Source: Pseudomonadota bacterium (GTDB taxonomy: Bacteria; Pseudomonadota; Alphaproteobacteria; Rhodobacterales; Rhodobacteraceae). From it: DNA of 38,031 nt. Positions 1 to 8,150 of the stretch are shown piece after piece. Below the pieces are notes generated by a model. The model searched no databases. It saw only the letters and a program-made list of their open reading frames with translations, and was not told the DNA's origin. The number at the start of each line of letters is the position of its first letter. The stretch's first letter is position 1. The stretch spans positions 1 to 38,031 of the forward strand of contig JAFEFU010000022.1 in assembly GCA_018240425.1 (NCBI GenBank), given 5' to 3'. A program made the translations under genes and the position numbers.

Positions 1-51
1 CGCGAGGATTGGGTGGGCCAGGCGCGGGCGCTGGCCCAGGGCAAGGCGTGA
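1..51 (+). CDS. nuoE: NADH-quinone oxidoreductase subunit E (NuoE), C-terminal end only
   Basis: Only the last 16 codons and the TGA stop lie in the window. The visible peptide REDWVGQARALAQGKA is nearly the same as the end of the helix-hairpin-helix domain in the next gene (RDGWVKQARALARGE). From family knowledge, NuoE of Rhodobacteraceae has a C-terminal extension of this type after the thioredoxin-like 2Fe-2S domain. With nuoF about 1.1 kb downstream on the same strand, nuoE is the expected gene. The catalytic part is outside the window, so the call rests on the tail and on gene order. Confidence 0.72.
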   Translation, partial: REDWVGQARALAQGKA

Positions 52-76
52 CGCCGCAAGGCGGGTGAGGTGAGGC

Positions 77-901
77 ATGGGTGACGGCGATCAGACAGCC
101 TGCCGGCGCAATTGCTGGCTGACCGCGGCCGGCGCCGGGCTCTTGCTGTGGGTCGGGCTGGCGCAGATGGCCGGGTTCGGCGGCAGCCAGGCCTTTGTGG
201 CTGCGGTCGTGGCAGGGCTGGCGCTGCGGCTGTTTCTGGTCTGGGCCTTCTGCACCGAGCCCGAGACCGCTGCGCCCGCCGAGGCCCTCCCGGTTCAGCC
301 TGGCGCGGCCGGTGCCGCCCCGCCGGTTTCGGCCGATCCGGGTTCCGCTCTTCCGGTCGCCGCAGTGGGTGCCGAAGTGACGCCGCGCCCCGATCCGTCG
401 GTGCTCGCCGTACGCGAACCCCTGTCCGATTCCGTGTCGGCGCCTGCGCCGGAGGCGGCTACGGCAGACCTGGCCCGCAAGCCGGCGGCCAAGGCAAAGC
501 CCGCGGCCAGGGCGAAATCCGCCCCATCGAAGGATTCCGTGCCGAAGGCCGTGGCCAGGACCGCGAAGCCGCGGGCGGCTTCGGGGGGGATGGGCCTCGA
601 TGCGGCGATGGGGCGCACCAAGGAGACGGCGCCGGCCGACGCGGGGCTGCTTGTGCAGCCGCGGGGCGGCAAGGGCGACGACCTGAAGCTGATCGTCGGC
701 ATCGGCCCGGCGCTCGAGAAGTTGCTGAACGGGATCGGGGTCTGGCATTTCGACCAGATCGCCGCCTGGAAGGCCCGCGACATTGCACTGGTCGACAGCA
801 AGATGGCGAACTTCAAGGGCCGCATCAGCCGTGACGGATGGGTCAAGCAGGCCCGCGCCTTGGCGCGCGGCGAGACGCCCAAGGCCAAGGGTGACCGGTG
901 A
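77..901 (+). CDS. Membrane-anchored Ala/Pro-rich protein with C-terminal helix-hairpin-helix domain (nuo operon)
   Basis: This is a 274-residue protein of unknown function. Residues about 14-58 form one or two hydrophobic segments (GLLLWVGLAQMAGF, then AVVAGLALRLFLVWAF), so it is probably membrane-bound. Residues about 60-195 are a low-complexity Ala/Pro/Lys linker. Residues about 203-268 form a compact domain (DDLKLIVGIGPALEKLLNGI onward, with HFDQIAAW) of the helix-hairpin-helix type, which also forms the tail of NuoE just upstream. The ATG follows a purine-rich stretch (GGGTGAGGTGAGG). The stop overlaps the next start (TGATG). The arrangement suggests that the NuoE tail was duplicated and fused to a membrane anchor. 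A role in assembling or tethering the NADH-oxidising arm of complex I is inference only. Confidence 0.8.
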   Translation: MGDGDQTACRRNCWLTAAGAGLLLWVGLAQMAGFGGSQAFVAAVVAGLALRLFLVWAFCTEPETAAPAEALPVQPGAAGAAPPVSADPGSALPVAAVGAEVTPRPDPSVLAVREPLSDSVSAPAPEAATADLARKPAAKAKPAARAKSAPSKDSVPKAVARTAKPRAASGGMGLDAAMGRTKETAPADAGLLVQPRGGKGDDLKLIVGIGPALEKLLNGIGVWHFDQIAAWKARDIALVDSKMANFKGRISRDGWVKQARALARGETPKAKGDR

Positions 902-1143
902 TGGCGCGCACCCCCACCCCTGTCAGCGCCGAGGACCGCGCCATCGCCCGCACCGGGCGGATGCTGGGCCTGGTCATCGCCGGGACCATGCTTCTGTGGC
1001 TGGGCGGGCAGTGGATCGGCGGGCGGCTCGGGCTGGACCCGTCCTATGCCTATCTGATGGACCTGGCGGCGATGGCCGCGTTCTTCTGGTCGCTGGTCGT
1101 GGTCGTACGGCTGTGGCGGCGGCAAAAACGGGCCGGGAAATGA
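901..1143 (+). CDS. DUF5337-like small membrane protein
   Basis: This is an 80-residue protein with two predicted membrane helices, at about residues 19-39 (LGLVIAGTMLLWLGGQW) and 50-73 (YLMDLAAMAAFFWSLVVVV), and a short basic C-terminus (RLWRRQKRAGK). Length, helix spacing and position just before nuoF match the DUF5337 proteins I recall from rhodobacterial nuo operons. The ATG at 901 shares its A with the stop of the preceding gene, so translation is probably coupled. A GTG directly before it (898) is an alternative start. Function is unknown. An accessory or assembly role for complex I is suggested only by its place. Confidence 0.75.
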   Translation: MARTPTPVSAEDRAIARTGRMLGLVIAGTMLLWLGGQWIGGRLGLDPSYAYLMDLAAMAAFFWSLVVVVRLWRRQKRAGK

Positions 1144-1165
1144 CCCTGGCCGACATGAGGACTGA

Positions 1166-2464
1166 ATGATGCTGAGCGATCAGGACCGGATTTTCACCAA
1201 CCTCTACGGGATGCATGACCGTTCCCTGAAGGGCGCGATGAAGCGTGGCCACTGGGACGGGACGGCGAAGATCCTGGCGATGGGGCGTGACCAGATCGTC
1301 GAGCAGGTGAAGGCCTCGGGCCTGCGCGGGCGCGGGGGCGCGGGGTTCCCCACCGGCCTCAAGTGGTCGTTCATGCCCAAGGCGTCGGATGGCCGCCCGT
1401 CCTATCTGGTGGTGAACGCCGACGAATCCGAGCCCGGCACCTGCAAGGACCGCGAGATCATGCGCCATGATCCGCACACGCTGGTCGAGGGCTGCCTGAT
1501 CGCCAGTTTCGCGATGGGGGCCAATGCCTGCTACATCTACATCCGCGGCGAATATATCCGCGAGCGCGAGGCCCTGCAGGCGGCGATCGACGAGGCCTAT
1601 GACGCGGGCCTGATCGGCAAGAACGCCTGCAAGTCGGGCTTCGACTTCGACCTGTACCTCGCGCACGGGGCCGGGGCCTATATCTGCGGCGAGGAGACGG
1701 CGCTTCTGGAAAGCCTCGAGGGCAAGAAGGGGATGCCGCGGATGAAGCCGCCGTTCCCGGCGGGGTCGGGGCTTTATGGCTGCCCGACCACGGTGAACAA
1801 CGTGGAATCGATTGCCGTGGTGCCGACCATCCTGCGCCGGGGCGCCTCGTGGTTCGCCTCGTTCGGGCGGCCGAACAACGTGGGGACCAAGATCTACGGG
1901 ATCTCGGGGCATGTGAACAATCCCTGCGTGGTCGAGGACGCCATGTCGATCCCGCTGAAGGAGCTTCTGGAGCGGCATTGCGGCGGGGTGCGGGGCGGCT
2001 GGAAGAACCTCAAGGCCGTCATTCCCGGCGGCTCGTCGGTGCCGATGCTGACGGCGGCGCAGTGCGACGACGCGATCATGGATTTCGACTGGCTGCGCGA
2101 GGCGCGGTCGGGCCTTGGCACGGCGGCGGTGATCGTGATGGACCAGTCGACCGATGTCATCAAGGCGATCTGGCGGCTGTCGAAGTTCTACAAGCACGAA
2201 AGCTGCGGCCAATGCACGCCCTGCCGCGAAGGCACCGGCTGGATGATGCGGGTGATGGAGCGGCTGGTCAGGGGCGAGGCCGAGCTTGAGGAGATCGACA
2301 TGCTGATGTCGGTGACGAAGCAGGTCGAGGGCCACACGATCTGCGCCCTCGGCGACGCCGCCGCCTGGCCGATCCAGGGGCTGATCCGCCAGTTCAGGAA
2401 CGAGATCGAGGACCGGATCAAGGCGAAGAAGACGGGCCGCATGGGCGCGATGGCGGCGGAGTGA
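1166..2464 (+). CDS. nuoF: NADH-quinone oxidoreductase subunit F (NADH- and FMN-binding)
   Basis: NuoF oxidises NADH at the tip of the cytoplasmic arm of complex I and passes electrons to FMN and then to the N3 4Fe-4S cluster. The 432 residues are full length. [17 protein letters not shown] (51-67) is the nucleotide-binding glycine-rich loop, [13 protein letters not shown] (168-180) is the FMN-binding signature, and [11 protein letters not shown] (346-356) with C393 supplies the four cluster cysteines C347, C350, C353 and C393. Two ATG codons are adjacent (1166, 1169) and either could be the start. The reading frame is intact. A block of five small ORFs separates it from nuoG. Confidence 0.98.
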   Translation: MMLSDQDRIFTNLYGMHDRSLKGAMKRGHWDGTAKILAMGRDQIVEQVKASGLRGRGGAGFPTGLKWSFMPKASDGRPSYLVVNADESEPGTCKDREIMRHDPHTLVEGCLIASFAMGANACYIYIRGEYIREREALQAAIDEAYDAGLIGKNACKSGFDFDLYLAHGAGAYICGEETALLESLEGKKGMPRMKPPFPAGSGLYGCPTTVNNVESIAVVPTILRRGASWFASFGRPNNVGTKIYGISGHVNNPCVVEDAMSIPLKELLERHCGGVRGGWKNLKAVIPGGSSVPMLTAAQCDDAIMDFDWLREARSGLGTAAVIVMDQSTDVIKAIWRLSKFYKHESCGQCTPCREGTGWMMRVMERLVRGEAELEEIDMLMSVTKQVEGHTICALGDAAAWPIQGLIRQFRNEIEDRIKAKKTGRMGAMAAE

Positions 2465-2476
2465 GGGCGTAGTCAG

Positions 2477-2848
2477 GTGGACAGGAAGTTTGAACAGGTT
2501 GATCAAACTTGGCGCGTCTGCGTCCCTCTGTTGAGGTTGTCGCGTGCTGCTCGCGTTCTTGCGGCTATTGGCATCGTTCTAGGACTAATCTCTCTGTTCT
2601 TGGCCTTGGCTCCCTTGGGATTTGCGGTGAAGGCGGGCAATGTACACGCGCTAGAGCTATTGCTGTTGCTGATCTTGCTGTTGACGCTTGGCGGCCAGCA
2701 TTTTTTGTTTCGCTTGATCATGCCAGAACAGTACCGGATCGGGGATGCGACGCATTTTTCGGAAACTGCGAAACTGTTCTATGTCTACTGGGTGGTCTAC
2801 GTCGTGATCCTTGGCTTGGTTCTGGTCAAGCTGGGTGGCGGGGAATGA
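2477..2848 (+). CDS. Hypothetical integral membrane protein, low-G+C, between nuoF and nuoG
   Basis: This is a 123-residue protein that I do not recognise. Three hydrophobic stretches are clear: residues about 29-49 (VLAAIGIVLGLISLFLALAP), 57-78 (HALELLLLLILLLTLGG) and 103-118 (YVYWVVYVVILGLVLV). The loop around PEQYRIGDATHFSE is polar. The start is a GTG 12 bp after the nuoF stop, and the stop overlaps the ATG of the next ORF (ATGA). G+C is about 50%, well below nuoF and nuoG, which suggests recent acquisition. Its place makes co-transcription with complex I likely, but nothing in the sequence shows that it is a subunit. Confidence 0.62.
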   Translation: MDRKFEQVDQTWRVCVPLLRLSRAARVLAAIGIVLGLISLFLALAPLGFAVKAGNVHALELLLLLILLLTLGGQHFLFRLIMPEQYRIGDATHFSETAKLFYVYWVVYVVILGLVLVKLGGGE

Positions 2849-3045
2849 AAGCGACCATCCACCTCGCCCAACTGAACATCGGCCGCCTGATCGCGCCGAC
2901 CGATGATCCGCGCGTGGCGGAGTTCATGGGCGCCTTGGACCGGGTGAACGGCCTCGGCAAGCGGATGCCGGGGTTCGTGTGGACCTATCTGAAAGAGGCG
3001 CGGCTCTGGCGCGGGCGCGTTTGCAACCGGATGGCGGCGGAGTAG
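2845..3045 (+). pseudogene. Truncated DUF3291-family protein (N-terminal third)
   Basis: This is a 66-residue ORF starting at the ATG that overlaps the previous stop. Residues 1-46 (HLAQLNIGRLIAPTDDPRVA, then MGALDRVNGLGKRMPGFVW) look like the beginning of DUF3291 proteins, which are normally about 140-160 residues. After GFVWTY the family similarity stops, the remaining 18 residues look random and a stop follows. I saw no continuation of the family in the other two frames downstream, so a deletion is more likely than a simple frameshift. It could still be expressed as a short peptide. The family's function is unknown. Confidence 0.55.
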
Positions 3046-3050
3046 GGGCC

Positions 3051-3335
3051 ATGTGCTACGGCGATCTCGATCCGAAATACCTGATGCGCGAGATGGAGGA
3101 GCGGCTGGGCGGGCGCGTTCCGGCCCGGTCCGCCGAAGCGGCGGGGGGATGGCCGCTGGCGGCGGCGCTGGCGCGGGTTCCGGGCTGGATCGCCGGTGTC
3201 TGGCGGGCTGCCTCTCCCCTCGCCCCTCTCCGTGGACGGAGAGGGGAAGCGCGGGTGGGGGGCGCTGGCGCCTCCCCTCTCCCGAGGGAGAGGGGACGGG
3301 GGAGAGGTTTCCCGGCGAAAGGCGCCCAGCCATGA
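3051..3335 (+). CDS. Small hypothetical protein with a hairpin-repeat element in its 3' half
   Basis: This is a 94-residue ORF beginning MCYGDLDPKYLMREMEERL. The first 35 or so residues are charged and protein-like. From about residue 53 onward the frame runs through a pair of palindromic repeats (3223-3246 and 3274-3295) and the translation becomes Arg/Gly-rich and unnatural. The stop overlaps the next ATG (ATGA at 3332-3335), which argues that the frame is still used. The N-terminus resembles short conserved proteins I recall from other rhodobacterial genomes, but I cannot name a family. The original C-terminus was probably altered by the repeat insertion. Confidence 0.45.
   Translation: MCYGDLDPKYLMREMEERLGGRVPARSAEAAGGWPLAAALARVPGWIAGVWRAASPLAPLRGRRGEARVGGAGASPLPRERGRGRGFPAKGAQP
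3223..3295. repeat. Pair of palindromic (REP-like) hairpins
   Basis: Two near-identical palindromes lie 27 bp apart. The first has arms CCCCTCTCCG and CGGAGAGGGG (3223-3232 and 3237-3246) with a TGGA loop. The second has arms CCCCTCTCCC and GGGAGAGGGG (3274-3283 and 3286-3295). Further CTCTCCCC and GGGGGAGAG segments flank them at 3213-3219 and 3299-3306. Paired hairpins of this composition are typical of dispersed intergenic repeats in high-G+C Proteobacteria. Here the pair lies inside an open frame. Only one pair was noticed in this window. Confidence 0.75.
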
Positions 3336-3607
3336 TGGCCTTCCAGTTCCTCGGCCCGGTGATCGCCAGCGTGCTTTACGTCATCGTCTTTCAGAAGGCG
3401 GGGCTGCGCGGGCCGTGGCTCGCCGCCTGCGCCGGGCCGCTGGTGGGCTCGGTCCTGGCCGGCGTGATGATCCGCGCCATGATGGCCGGCGGCGGTAGCG
3501 GGATGATGCTGGTGCCCTTGGTGGCGCTGCCGCTGACGCTGCTGCCGCTTCTGATCCTTGCCTTCAAGAGCTGGCCGCCGGTGGCGGGCGGAGGTGGCAA
3601 GAGATGA
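3332..3607 (+). CDS. Small membrane protein between nuoF and nuoG
   Basis: This is a 91-residue, very hydrophobic protein with three likely membrane helices: residues 6-21 (FLGPVIASVLYVIVF), 28-52 (PWLAACAGPLVGSVLAGVMI) and 57-78 (GMMLVPLVALPLTLLPLLIL). The C-terminus is short and Gly-rich. Two ATGs stand in a row (3332, 3335). The first overlaps the stop of the previous ORF and the stop here overlaps the start of the next (ATGA both times), so the block looks translationally coupled. Base composition is like the nuo genes, unlike the ORFs at 2477 and 3604. Function is unknown. Confidence 0.65.
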   Translation: MMAFQFLGPVIASVLYVIVFQKAGLRGPWLAACAGPLVGSVLAGVMIRAMMAGGGSGMMLVPLVALPLTLLPLLILAFKSWPPVAGGGGKR

Positions 3608-4071
3608 GTGGGGTGGGAGGGGCTGTGGGCATGATTGGCGCGGCGCGATGCGCAAAGGGCGTGACCGTTGGCGCGCTCTTTGCGCTTGCTGCCTGTGTCC
3701 AGCCCGAGCCTGCGCCCCAGAAGGTCGTAAAGGCGCCGCCAGTGCCTTCGGATTTCACAACAACTTATGCCGAGGCTCAATCGGCGCTGGCGGTCGTGAA
3801 AGGATGCCCCGGGGCCTTCAAGTTCAACGAGGCTGGTTTCGAAACCGCGTGGGCGTCGTTGCGTCGAAAATATGTGCTTGGCGGCAAAGTGCCGGCTTGG
3901 GACAATCAGGCCTCATATGAGGAGGCGGCGCAAAAGACAGTAGAAATGGTCTACGGGGACTTTCTTGGCCGCTACAACTATCAGGCTCACCGCCCGTTCG
4001 ACTGGTGTCGCGCCGGCAAGACCGAGATCGCCGAGCGAACCGCGATTGGAAAATACCTGATCCCGCGTTGA
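3604..4071 (+). CDS. Predicted lipoprotein, DUF5333-like, upstream of nuoG
   Basis: This is a 155-residue protein. The N-terminus has a basic region and the hydrophobic stretch GVTVGALFALAAC, with a lipobox (LAAC) at residues 28-31, so a lipid-anchored periplasmic protein is expected. The mature part carries two cysteines (in KGCPGAF and DWCRAG) and ends WCRAGKTEIAERTAIGKYL. That ending resembles DUF5333-type secreted proteins that I recall in rhodobacterial nuo operons, but the match is from memory. The ATG overlaps the previous stop, and nuoG follows after 68 bp. G+C is lower than in nuoG. The partner, if any, would have to be on the periplasmic side. Confidence 0.62.
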   Translation: MSGVGGAVGMIGAARCAKGVTVGALFALAACVQPEPAPQKVVKAPPVPSDFTTTYAEAQSALAVVKGCPGAFKFNEAGFETAWASLRRKYVLGGKVPAWDNQASYEEAAQKTVEMVYGDFLGRYNYQAHRPFDWCRAGKTEIAERTAIGKYLIPR

Positions 4072-4139
4072 CGCGCGGGCAAACTGAATGAAGACGTGCG
4101 GCAAACCCGCGAGGGCCGGGCCGGGAAGAGGAAAGTGAG

Positions 4140-6158
4140 ATGTCGAACCTCCGCAAGATCATCATCGACGACACCGAGGTCGAGGTCGATCCGAACCTGA
4201 CGCTGATCCAGGCCTGCGAGCAGGCGGGGATCGAGATTCCGCGCTTCTGCTATCACGAGCGGCTGTCGATCGCCGGCAACTGCCGGATGTGTCTGGTCGA
4301 GGTGGTGGGCGGGCCGCCGAAGCCTACGGCAAGCTGCGCGATGCAGGTCAAGGATCTGCGGCCCGGCCCGAACGGCGAGCCCTCGGTCATCAAGACCAAC
4401 TCGCCGATGGTCAAGCGCGCGCGCGAGGGGGTGATGGAGTTCCTGCTCATCAACCATCCGCTCGACTGCCCGATCTGCGATCAGGGCGGCGAATGCGACC
4501 TGCAGGACCAGGCGGTCGCCTATGGCGTCGATTTCAGCCGCTTCCGCGAGGCGAAGCGGTCGAGCGAGGATCTGAACCTCGGGCCGCTGGTCGCCACCGC
4601 AATGACCCGCTGCATCTCCTGCACCCGCTGCGTGCGCTTCACCACCGAGGTCGCCGGGGTCAGCCAGATGGGCCAGACCGGGCGCGGCGAGGATGCCGAG
4701 ATCACCACCTATCTGAACACGACGCTGGATTCGAACCTGCAGGGCAACATCATCGACCTGTGCCCGGTGGGCGCGCTGACCTCCAAGCCCTATGCCTTTA
4801 CCGCCCGGCCGTGGGAGCTGACCAAGACGGAATCGATCGACGTGATGGATGCGCTTTGCGCGTCGATCCGGGTGGACACCAAGGGGCGCGAGGTGATGCG
4901 CATCCTGCCGAGGAACCACGACGGCGTGAACGAGGAGTGGATTTCCGACAAGACCCGCTTCATCTGGGACGGGCTGCGCCGCCAGCGGCTGGACGTGCCC
5001 TACATCCGCGAGGGCGGGCGGCTGAGGAAGGCCACCTGGGCCGAGGCGCTGGCGGCGGCGACCAAGGCGATGAAGGGCAGAAAGGTTGCCGGCCTCGTCG
5101 GCGATCTGGTTCCGGTCGAGGCGGCCTATTCGCTGAAGCAGATGGTCGAGGGGCTGGGCGGCACGGTCGAATGCCGGACCGACGGGGCGCGGCTGCCGGC
5201 GGGGAACCGCGCCGCCTATGTCGGCACCGCGCGGATCGAGGACATCGACTCTGCCCGGCGCATCCTTCTGATCGGGACCAACCCGCGCAACGAGGCGCCG
5301 GTCCTGAACGCGCGCATCCGCAAGGCCTGGACCAGGGGCGCCGAGGTGGCGTTGGTCGGCCCGGCGGCCGATCTGACCTATGACTATGCCCATCTCGGGA
5401 CCGACCGGGCGGCGCTGGCCGCGCTTCTGAAGGCCGATCTGGCCAACAAGGCCGGAACGCCGGGGCTGGTGATCGTCGGGCAGGGCGCCCTGAACGAGGC
5501 CGACGGCGAGGCGGTCCTTGCCCATGCGATGAAGATCGCCGAGATGGGCGAGGCGAAGCTGCTGGTGTTGCACACCGCCGCGGCGCGGGTGGGCGCGATG
5601 GACGTGGGCGCGGTCACCGAGGGCGGGCTGGCGGCGGCGCTCGACGGGGCGGAGGTCGTCTACAACCTCGGCGCCGACGAGGTCGAGATCGCGGCCGGGC
5701 CTTACGTCATCTATCAGGGCAGCCACGGCGACCGGGGCGCGCACCGGGCCGACCTGATCCTGCCGGGCGCCGCCTGGACCGAGGAGAACGGCCTCTTCGT
5801 CAACACCGAGGGCCGCCCGCAACTGGCGATGCGCGCGGGCTTTGCCCCCGGCGAGGCCAAGGAGAACTGGGCAATCCTGCGCGCCCTGTCGGCGGAGCTC
5901 GGGGCGGCGCTGCCCTGGGATTCGCTCGCCGCGCTGCGCCGGGCGCTGGTCGCCGCGCATCCGCATCTGGCGGGCGTGGATCAGGTGCCGGAAAACGCCT
6001 GGTCGGCGCTGCCGGTCAGGGCGATGGGCAAGGCCGATTTCCGTACTGCGGTCAAGGACTTCTACCTGACCAACCCGATCGCGCGGGCCTCGTCGGTCAT
6101 GGCCGAACTGTCGGCGATGGCCAAGGCGCGGGCGGCGCGGCCGCTGGCGGCCGAGTGA
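4140..6158 (+). CDS. nuoG: NADH-quinone oxidoreductase subunit G
   Basis: NuoG carries several iron-sulfur clusters in the peripheral arm of complex I. The 672 residues are complete. The N-terminal ferredoxin domain binds 2Fe-2S through C37, C48, C51 and C66. The His/Cys3 4Fe-4S site is H106, C110, C113, C119 ([14 protein letters not shown]). A second 4Fe-4S site uses C158, C161, C164 and C208. Residues about 225-670 are the molybdopterin-oxidoreductase-like domain, which is shorter than in the E. coli protein, as is usual in alphaproteobacteria and mitochondria. The start follows GAGGAAAGTGAG, a good ribosome binding site. The stop nearly touches the next gene. Confidence 0.98.
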   Translation: MSNLRKIIIDDTEVEVDPNLTLIQACEQAGIEIPRFCYHERLSIAGNCRMCLVEVVGGPPKPTASCAMQVKDLRPGPNGEPSVIKTNSPMVKRAREGVMEFLLINHPLDCPICDQGGECDLQDQAVAYGVDFSRFREAKRSSEDLNLGPLVATAMTRCISCTRCVRFTTEVAGVSQMGQTGRGEDAEITTYLNTTLDSNLQGNIIDLCPVGALTSKPYAFTARPWELTKTESIDVMDALCASIRVDTKGREVMRILPRNHDGVNEEWISDKTRFIWDGLRRQRLDVPYIREGGRLRKATWAEALAAATKAMKGRKVAGLVGDLVPVEAAYSLKQMVEGLGGTVECRTDGARLPAGNRAAYVGTARIEDIDSARRILLIGTNPRNEAPVLNARIRKAWTRGAEVALVGPAADLTYDYAHLGTDRAALAALLKADLANKAGTPGLVIVGQGALNEADGEAVLAHAMKIAEMGEAKLLVLHTAAARVGAMDVGAVTEGGLAAALDGAEVVYNLGADEVEIAAGPYVIYQGSHGDRGAHRADLILPGAAWTEENGLFVNTEGRPQLAMRAGFAPGEAKENWAILRALSAELGAALPWDSLAALRRALVAAHPHLAGVDQVPENAWSALPVRAMGKADFRTAVKDFYLTNPIARASSVMAELSAMAKARAARPLAAE

Positions 6159-6159
6159 G

Positions 6160-6579
6160 ATGCGCGCGGCGCGTCAGGCGGGGGCGGGACTGGCACTCGG
6201 CGGTCTGATGGGCGGCCTGATGGCCTGTTCGCCCGCCGCGCCGGGCAAGGACGCGCCGCCCGTGGCCAAGCCCGAATACCTGCCCGGCGACGTGGTGCTG
6301 ATGGGTGGCGATCTGGTGCAGGCCAGGGTGGCGATGAAGGGCGCGCGCGGACCCGAGGACGTGCAGGACTATGCGCGCTGCTGGGTGGCGGGCTATGCCT
6401 TGCAGCATGGTGCGGGCTTCGTGCGGCAGGTGCGCACGATCCGCGACAAAGAGGGTGGCGTTTGGCGCGCGGATGCTGTTTACAGCGTCACGTCGGCGCT
6501 GCCCGCCGGCCAACAGACGATCGACGCGGACGTGACCGTTCAGGATTGCCGGGATCGCGGCATTCCGACCGGACAGTAA
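6160..6579 (+). CDS. Predicted lipoprotein between nuoG and nuoH
   Basis: This is a 139-residue protein. Its N-terminus is a lipoprotein signal (AGLALGGLMGGLMACS) with lipobox LMAC at residues 20-23. The mature domain has two further cysteines (YARCWVAG and VQDCRDRG), which could form a disulfide, and the segment GGVWRADAVYSV. It starts 1 bp after the nuoG stop and nuoH follows 27 bp downstream, so it is in the operon. I recall similar short lipoproteins at this position in other Rhodobacteraceae, which suggests an operon-specific accessory. Its biochemical role is unknown. Confidence 0.75.
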   Translation: MRAARQAGAGLALGGLMGGLMACSPAAPGKDAPPVAKPEYLPGDVVLMGGDLVQARVAMKGARGPEDVQDYARCWVAGYALQHGAGFVRQVRTIRDKEGGVWRADAVYSVTSALPAGQQTIDADVTVQDCRDRGIPTGQ

Positions 6580-6606
6580 GGCGGACTGGCAGGGGACAAA
6601 GGACAA

Positions 6607-7644
6607 ATGGCAGAGTTTCTGGCGACACCCTTCGGAACGTTCGTTCTGATTGCGGTCCAAAGCCTTCTGGTCATCGCCTTCGTGATGATCTCGCTTCTGG
6701 TCCTCGTCTACGGCGACCGCAAGATCTGGGCCGCCGTGCAGATGCGGCGCGGGCCGAACGTCGTCGGGCCGTGGGGTATCCTGCAATCGGTGGCCGATGC
6801 GCTGAAATATGTGCTGAAGGAAATCGTGGTTCCGGCCGGCGCCGACCGCTTCGTGTTCTTCCTCGCGCCGATGCTGTCGTTCGTTCTGGCGATGATCGCC
6901 TGGGCGGTGATCCCGTTCGCGAACGGCTGGGTCCTGTCGGACATGAACGTGGCGATCCTTTACGTCTTCGCCATCTCGTCGCTCGAGGTTTACGGCGTCA
7001 TCATGGGCGGCTGGGCCTCGAACTCGAAATATCCGTTCCTGGGCTCGCTGCGCTCGGCGGCGCAGATGATCTCGTACGAGGTGTCGCTGGGCCTCATCAT
7101 CATCGGGGTGGTGATCTCGACCGGGTCGCTGAACTTCAGCGCCATCGTCCACGCGCAGGACACGCGCTATGGCCTGCTGGGCTGGTACTGGCTGCCGCAC
7201 CTGCCGATGGTCGCGCTGTTCTTCATCTCGGCGCTGGCCGAGACCAACCGCCCGCCGTTCGACCTGCCCGAGGCGGAGTCCGAGCTGGTGGCCGGTTATC
7301 AGGTCGAATATTCCTCGACCCCGTTCCTTTTGTTCATGGCCGGCGAATATATCGCCATCTTCCTGATGTGCGCGCTGACCTCGCTTCTGTTCTTCGGCGG
7401 CTGGCTCTCGCCCATCCCGGGGCTGCCCGACGGGGCGCTGTGGATGGTGGCGAAGATGGGCTTCTTCTTCTTCCTCTTCGCGATGGTCAAGGCGATCGTG
7501 CCGCGCTACCGCTATGATCAGCTGATGCGGATCGGCTGGAAGGTGTTCCTGCCCCTGTCGATCGGCTGGGTGGTTGTGGTCTCGTTCCTGGCCAAGTTCG
7601 AAGTGCTCGGCGCCTTCTGGGCGCGCTTTGCGATGGGGGGCTGA
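6607..7644 (+). CDS. nuoH: NADH-quinone oxidoreductase subunit H
   Basis: NuoH is the membrane subunit that helps form the quinone-binding cavity and links the peripheral arm to the proton-pumping arm. The 345 residues carry about eight hydrophobic segments. Conserved family segments are visible, including [20 protein letters not shown] near residues 38-57, the acidic loop [20 protein letters not shown] near residues 212-231, and GYQVEYSS. The length is normal. The start follows AGGGGACAAAGGAC. nuoI begins 2 bp after the stop. Confidence 0.98.
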   Translation: MAEFLATPFGTFVLIAVQSLLVIAFVMISLLVLVYGDRKIWAAVQMRRGPNVVGPWGILQSVADALKYVLKEIVVPAGADRFVFFLAPMLSFVLAMIAWAVIPFANGWVLSDMNVAILYVFAISSLEVYGVIMGGWASNSKYPFLGSLRSAAQMISYEVSLGLIIIGVVISTGSLNFSAIVHAQDTRYGLLGWYWLPHLPMVALFFISALAETNRPPFDLPEAESELVAGYQVEYSSTPFLLFMAGEYIAIFLMCALTSLLFFGGWLSPIPGLPDGALWMVAKMGFFFFLFAMVKAIVPRYRYDQLMRIGWKVFLPLSIGWVVVVSFLAKFEVLGAFWARFAMGG

Positions 7645-7646
7645 AG

Positions 7647-8141
7647 ATGGCCAACACCGACTACACCCGCGCCGCCAAATATTTCCTCCTGTGGGACATC
7701 TGGCTGGGCTTCAAGGTCGGCCTGCGCTATTTCTTCGCGCCCAAGGCGACGCTGAACTATCCGCACGAGAAGGGGCCGCTTTCCCCCCGCTTCCGCGGCG
7801 AGCATGCGCTGCGCCGCTATCCGAACGGCGAGGAACGCTGCATCGCCTGCAAGCTGTGCGAGGCGATCTGTCCGGCGCAGGCGATCACCATCGACGCCGA
7901 GCCGCGCGAGGACGGCAGCCGCCGCACCACGCGCTACGACATCGACATGACCAAGTGCATCTACTGCGGCTTCTGCCAGGAGGCCTGTCCGGTCGATGCG
8001 ATCGTCGAGGGGCCGAACTTCGAGTTCGCCGCCGAGTCGCGCGAGGAGCTGTTCTACGACAAGGCCAAGCTCCTGGACAACGGCGAACGCTGGGAGGCCG
8101 AGATCGCGCGGAACCTCGAACTGGATGCGCCCTATCGCTGA
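7647..8141 (+). CDS. nuoI: NADH-quinone oxidoreductase subunit I
   Basis: This is the ferredoxin-like subunit holding clusters N6a and N6b, which pass electrons towards N2 and quinone. It has 164 residues. Two classic 4Fe-4S motifs are complete: C65, C68, C71, C75 ([12 protein letters not shown]) and C104, C107, C110, C114 ([12 protein letters not shown]). The N-terminal part ([17 protein letters not shown]) is the amphipathic membrane-contact helix. The length matches the alphaproteobacterial and mitochondrial form (TYKY). The neighbours are nuoH (2 bp upstream) and a carboxymuconolactone-decarboxylase-like gene (9 bp downstream). Confidence 0.98.
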   Translation: MANTDYTRAAKYFLLWDIWLGFKVGLRYFFAPKATLNYPHEKGPLSPRFRGEHALRRYPNGEERCIACKLCEAICPAQAITIDAEPREDGSRRTTRYDIDMTKCIYCGFCQEACPVDAIVEGPNFEFAAESREELFYDKAKLLDNGERWEAEIARNLELDAPYR

Positions 8142-8150
8142 GGCTGGATC

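Noticed and set aside
3987..5966. Long minus-strand open frame opposite nuoG
   Set aside because: Same antisense composition, with no domain or motif, and it covers a complete nuoG.
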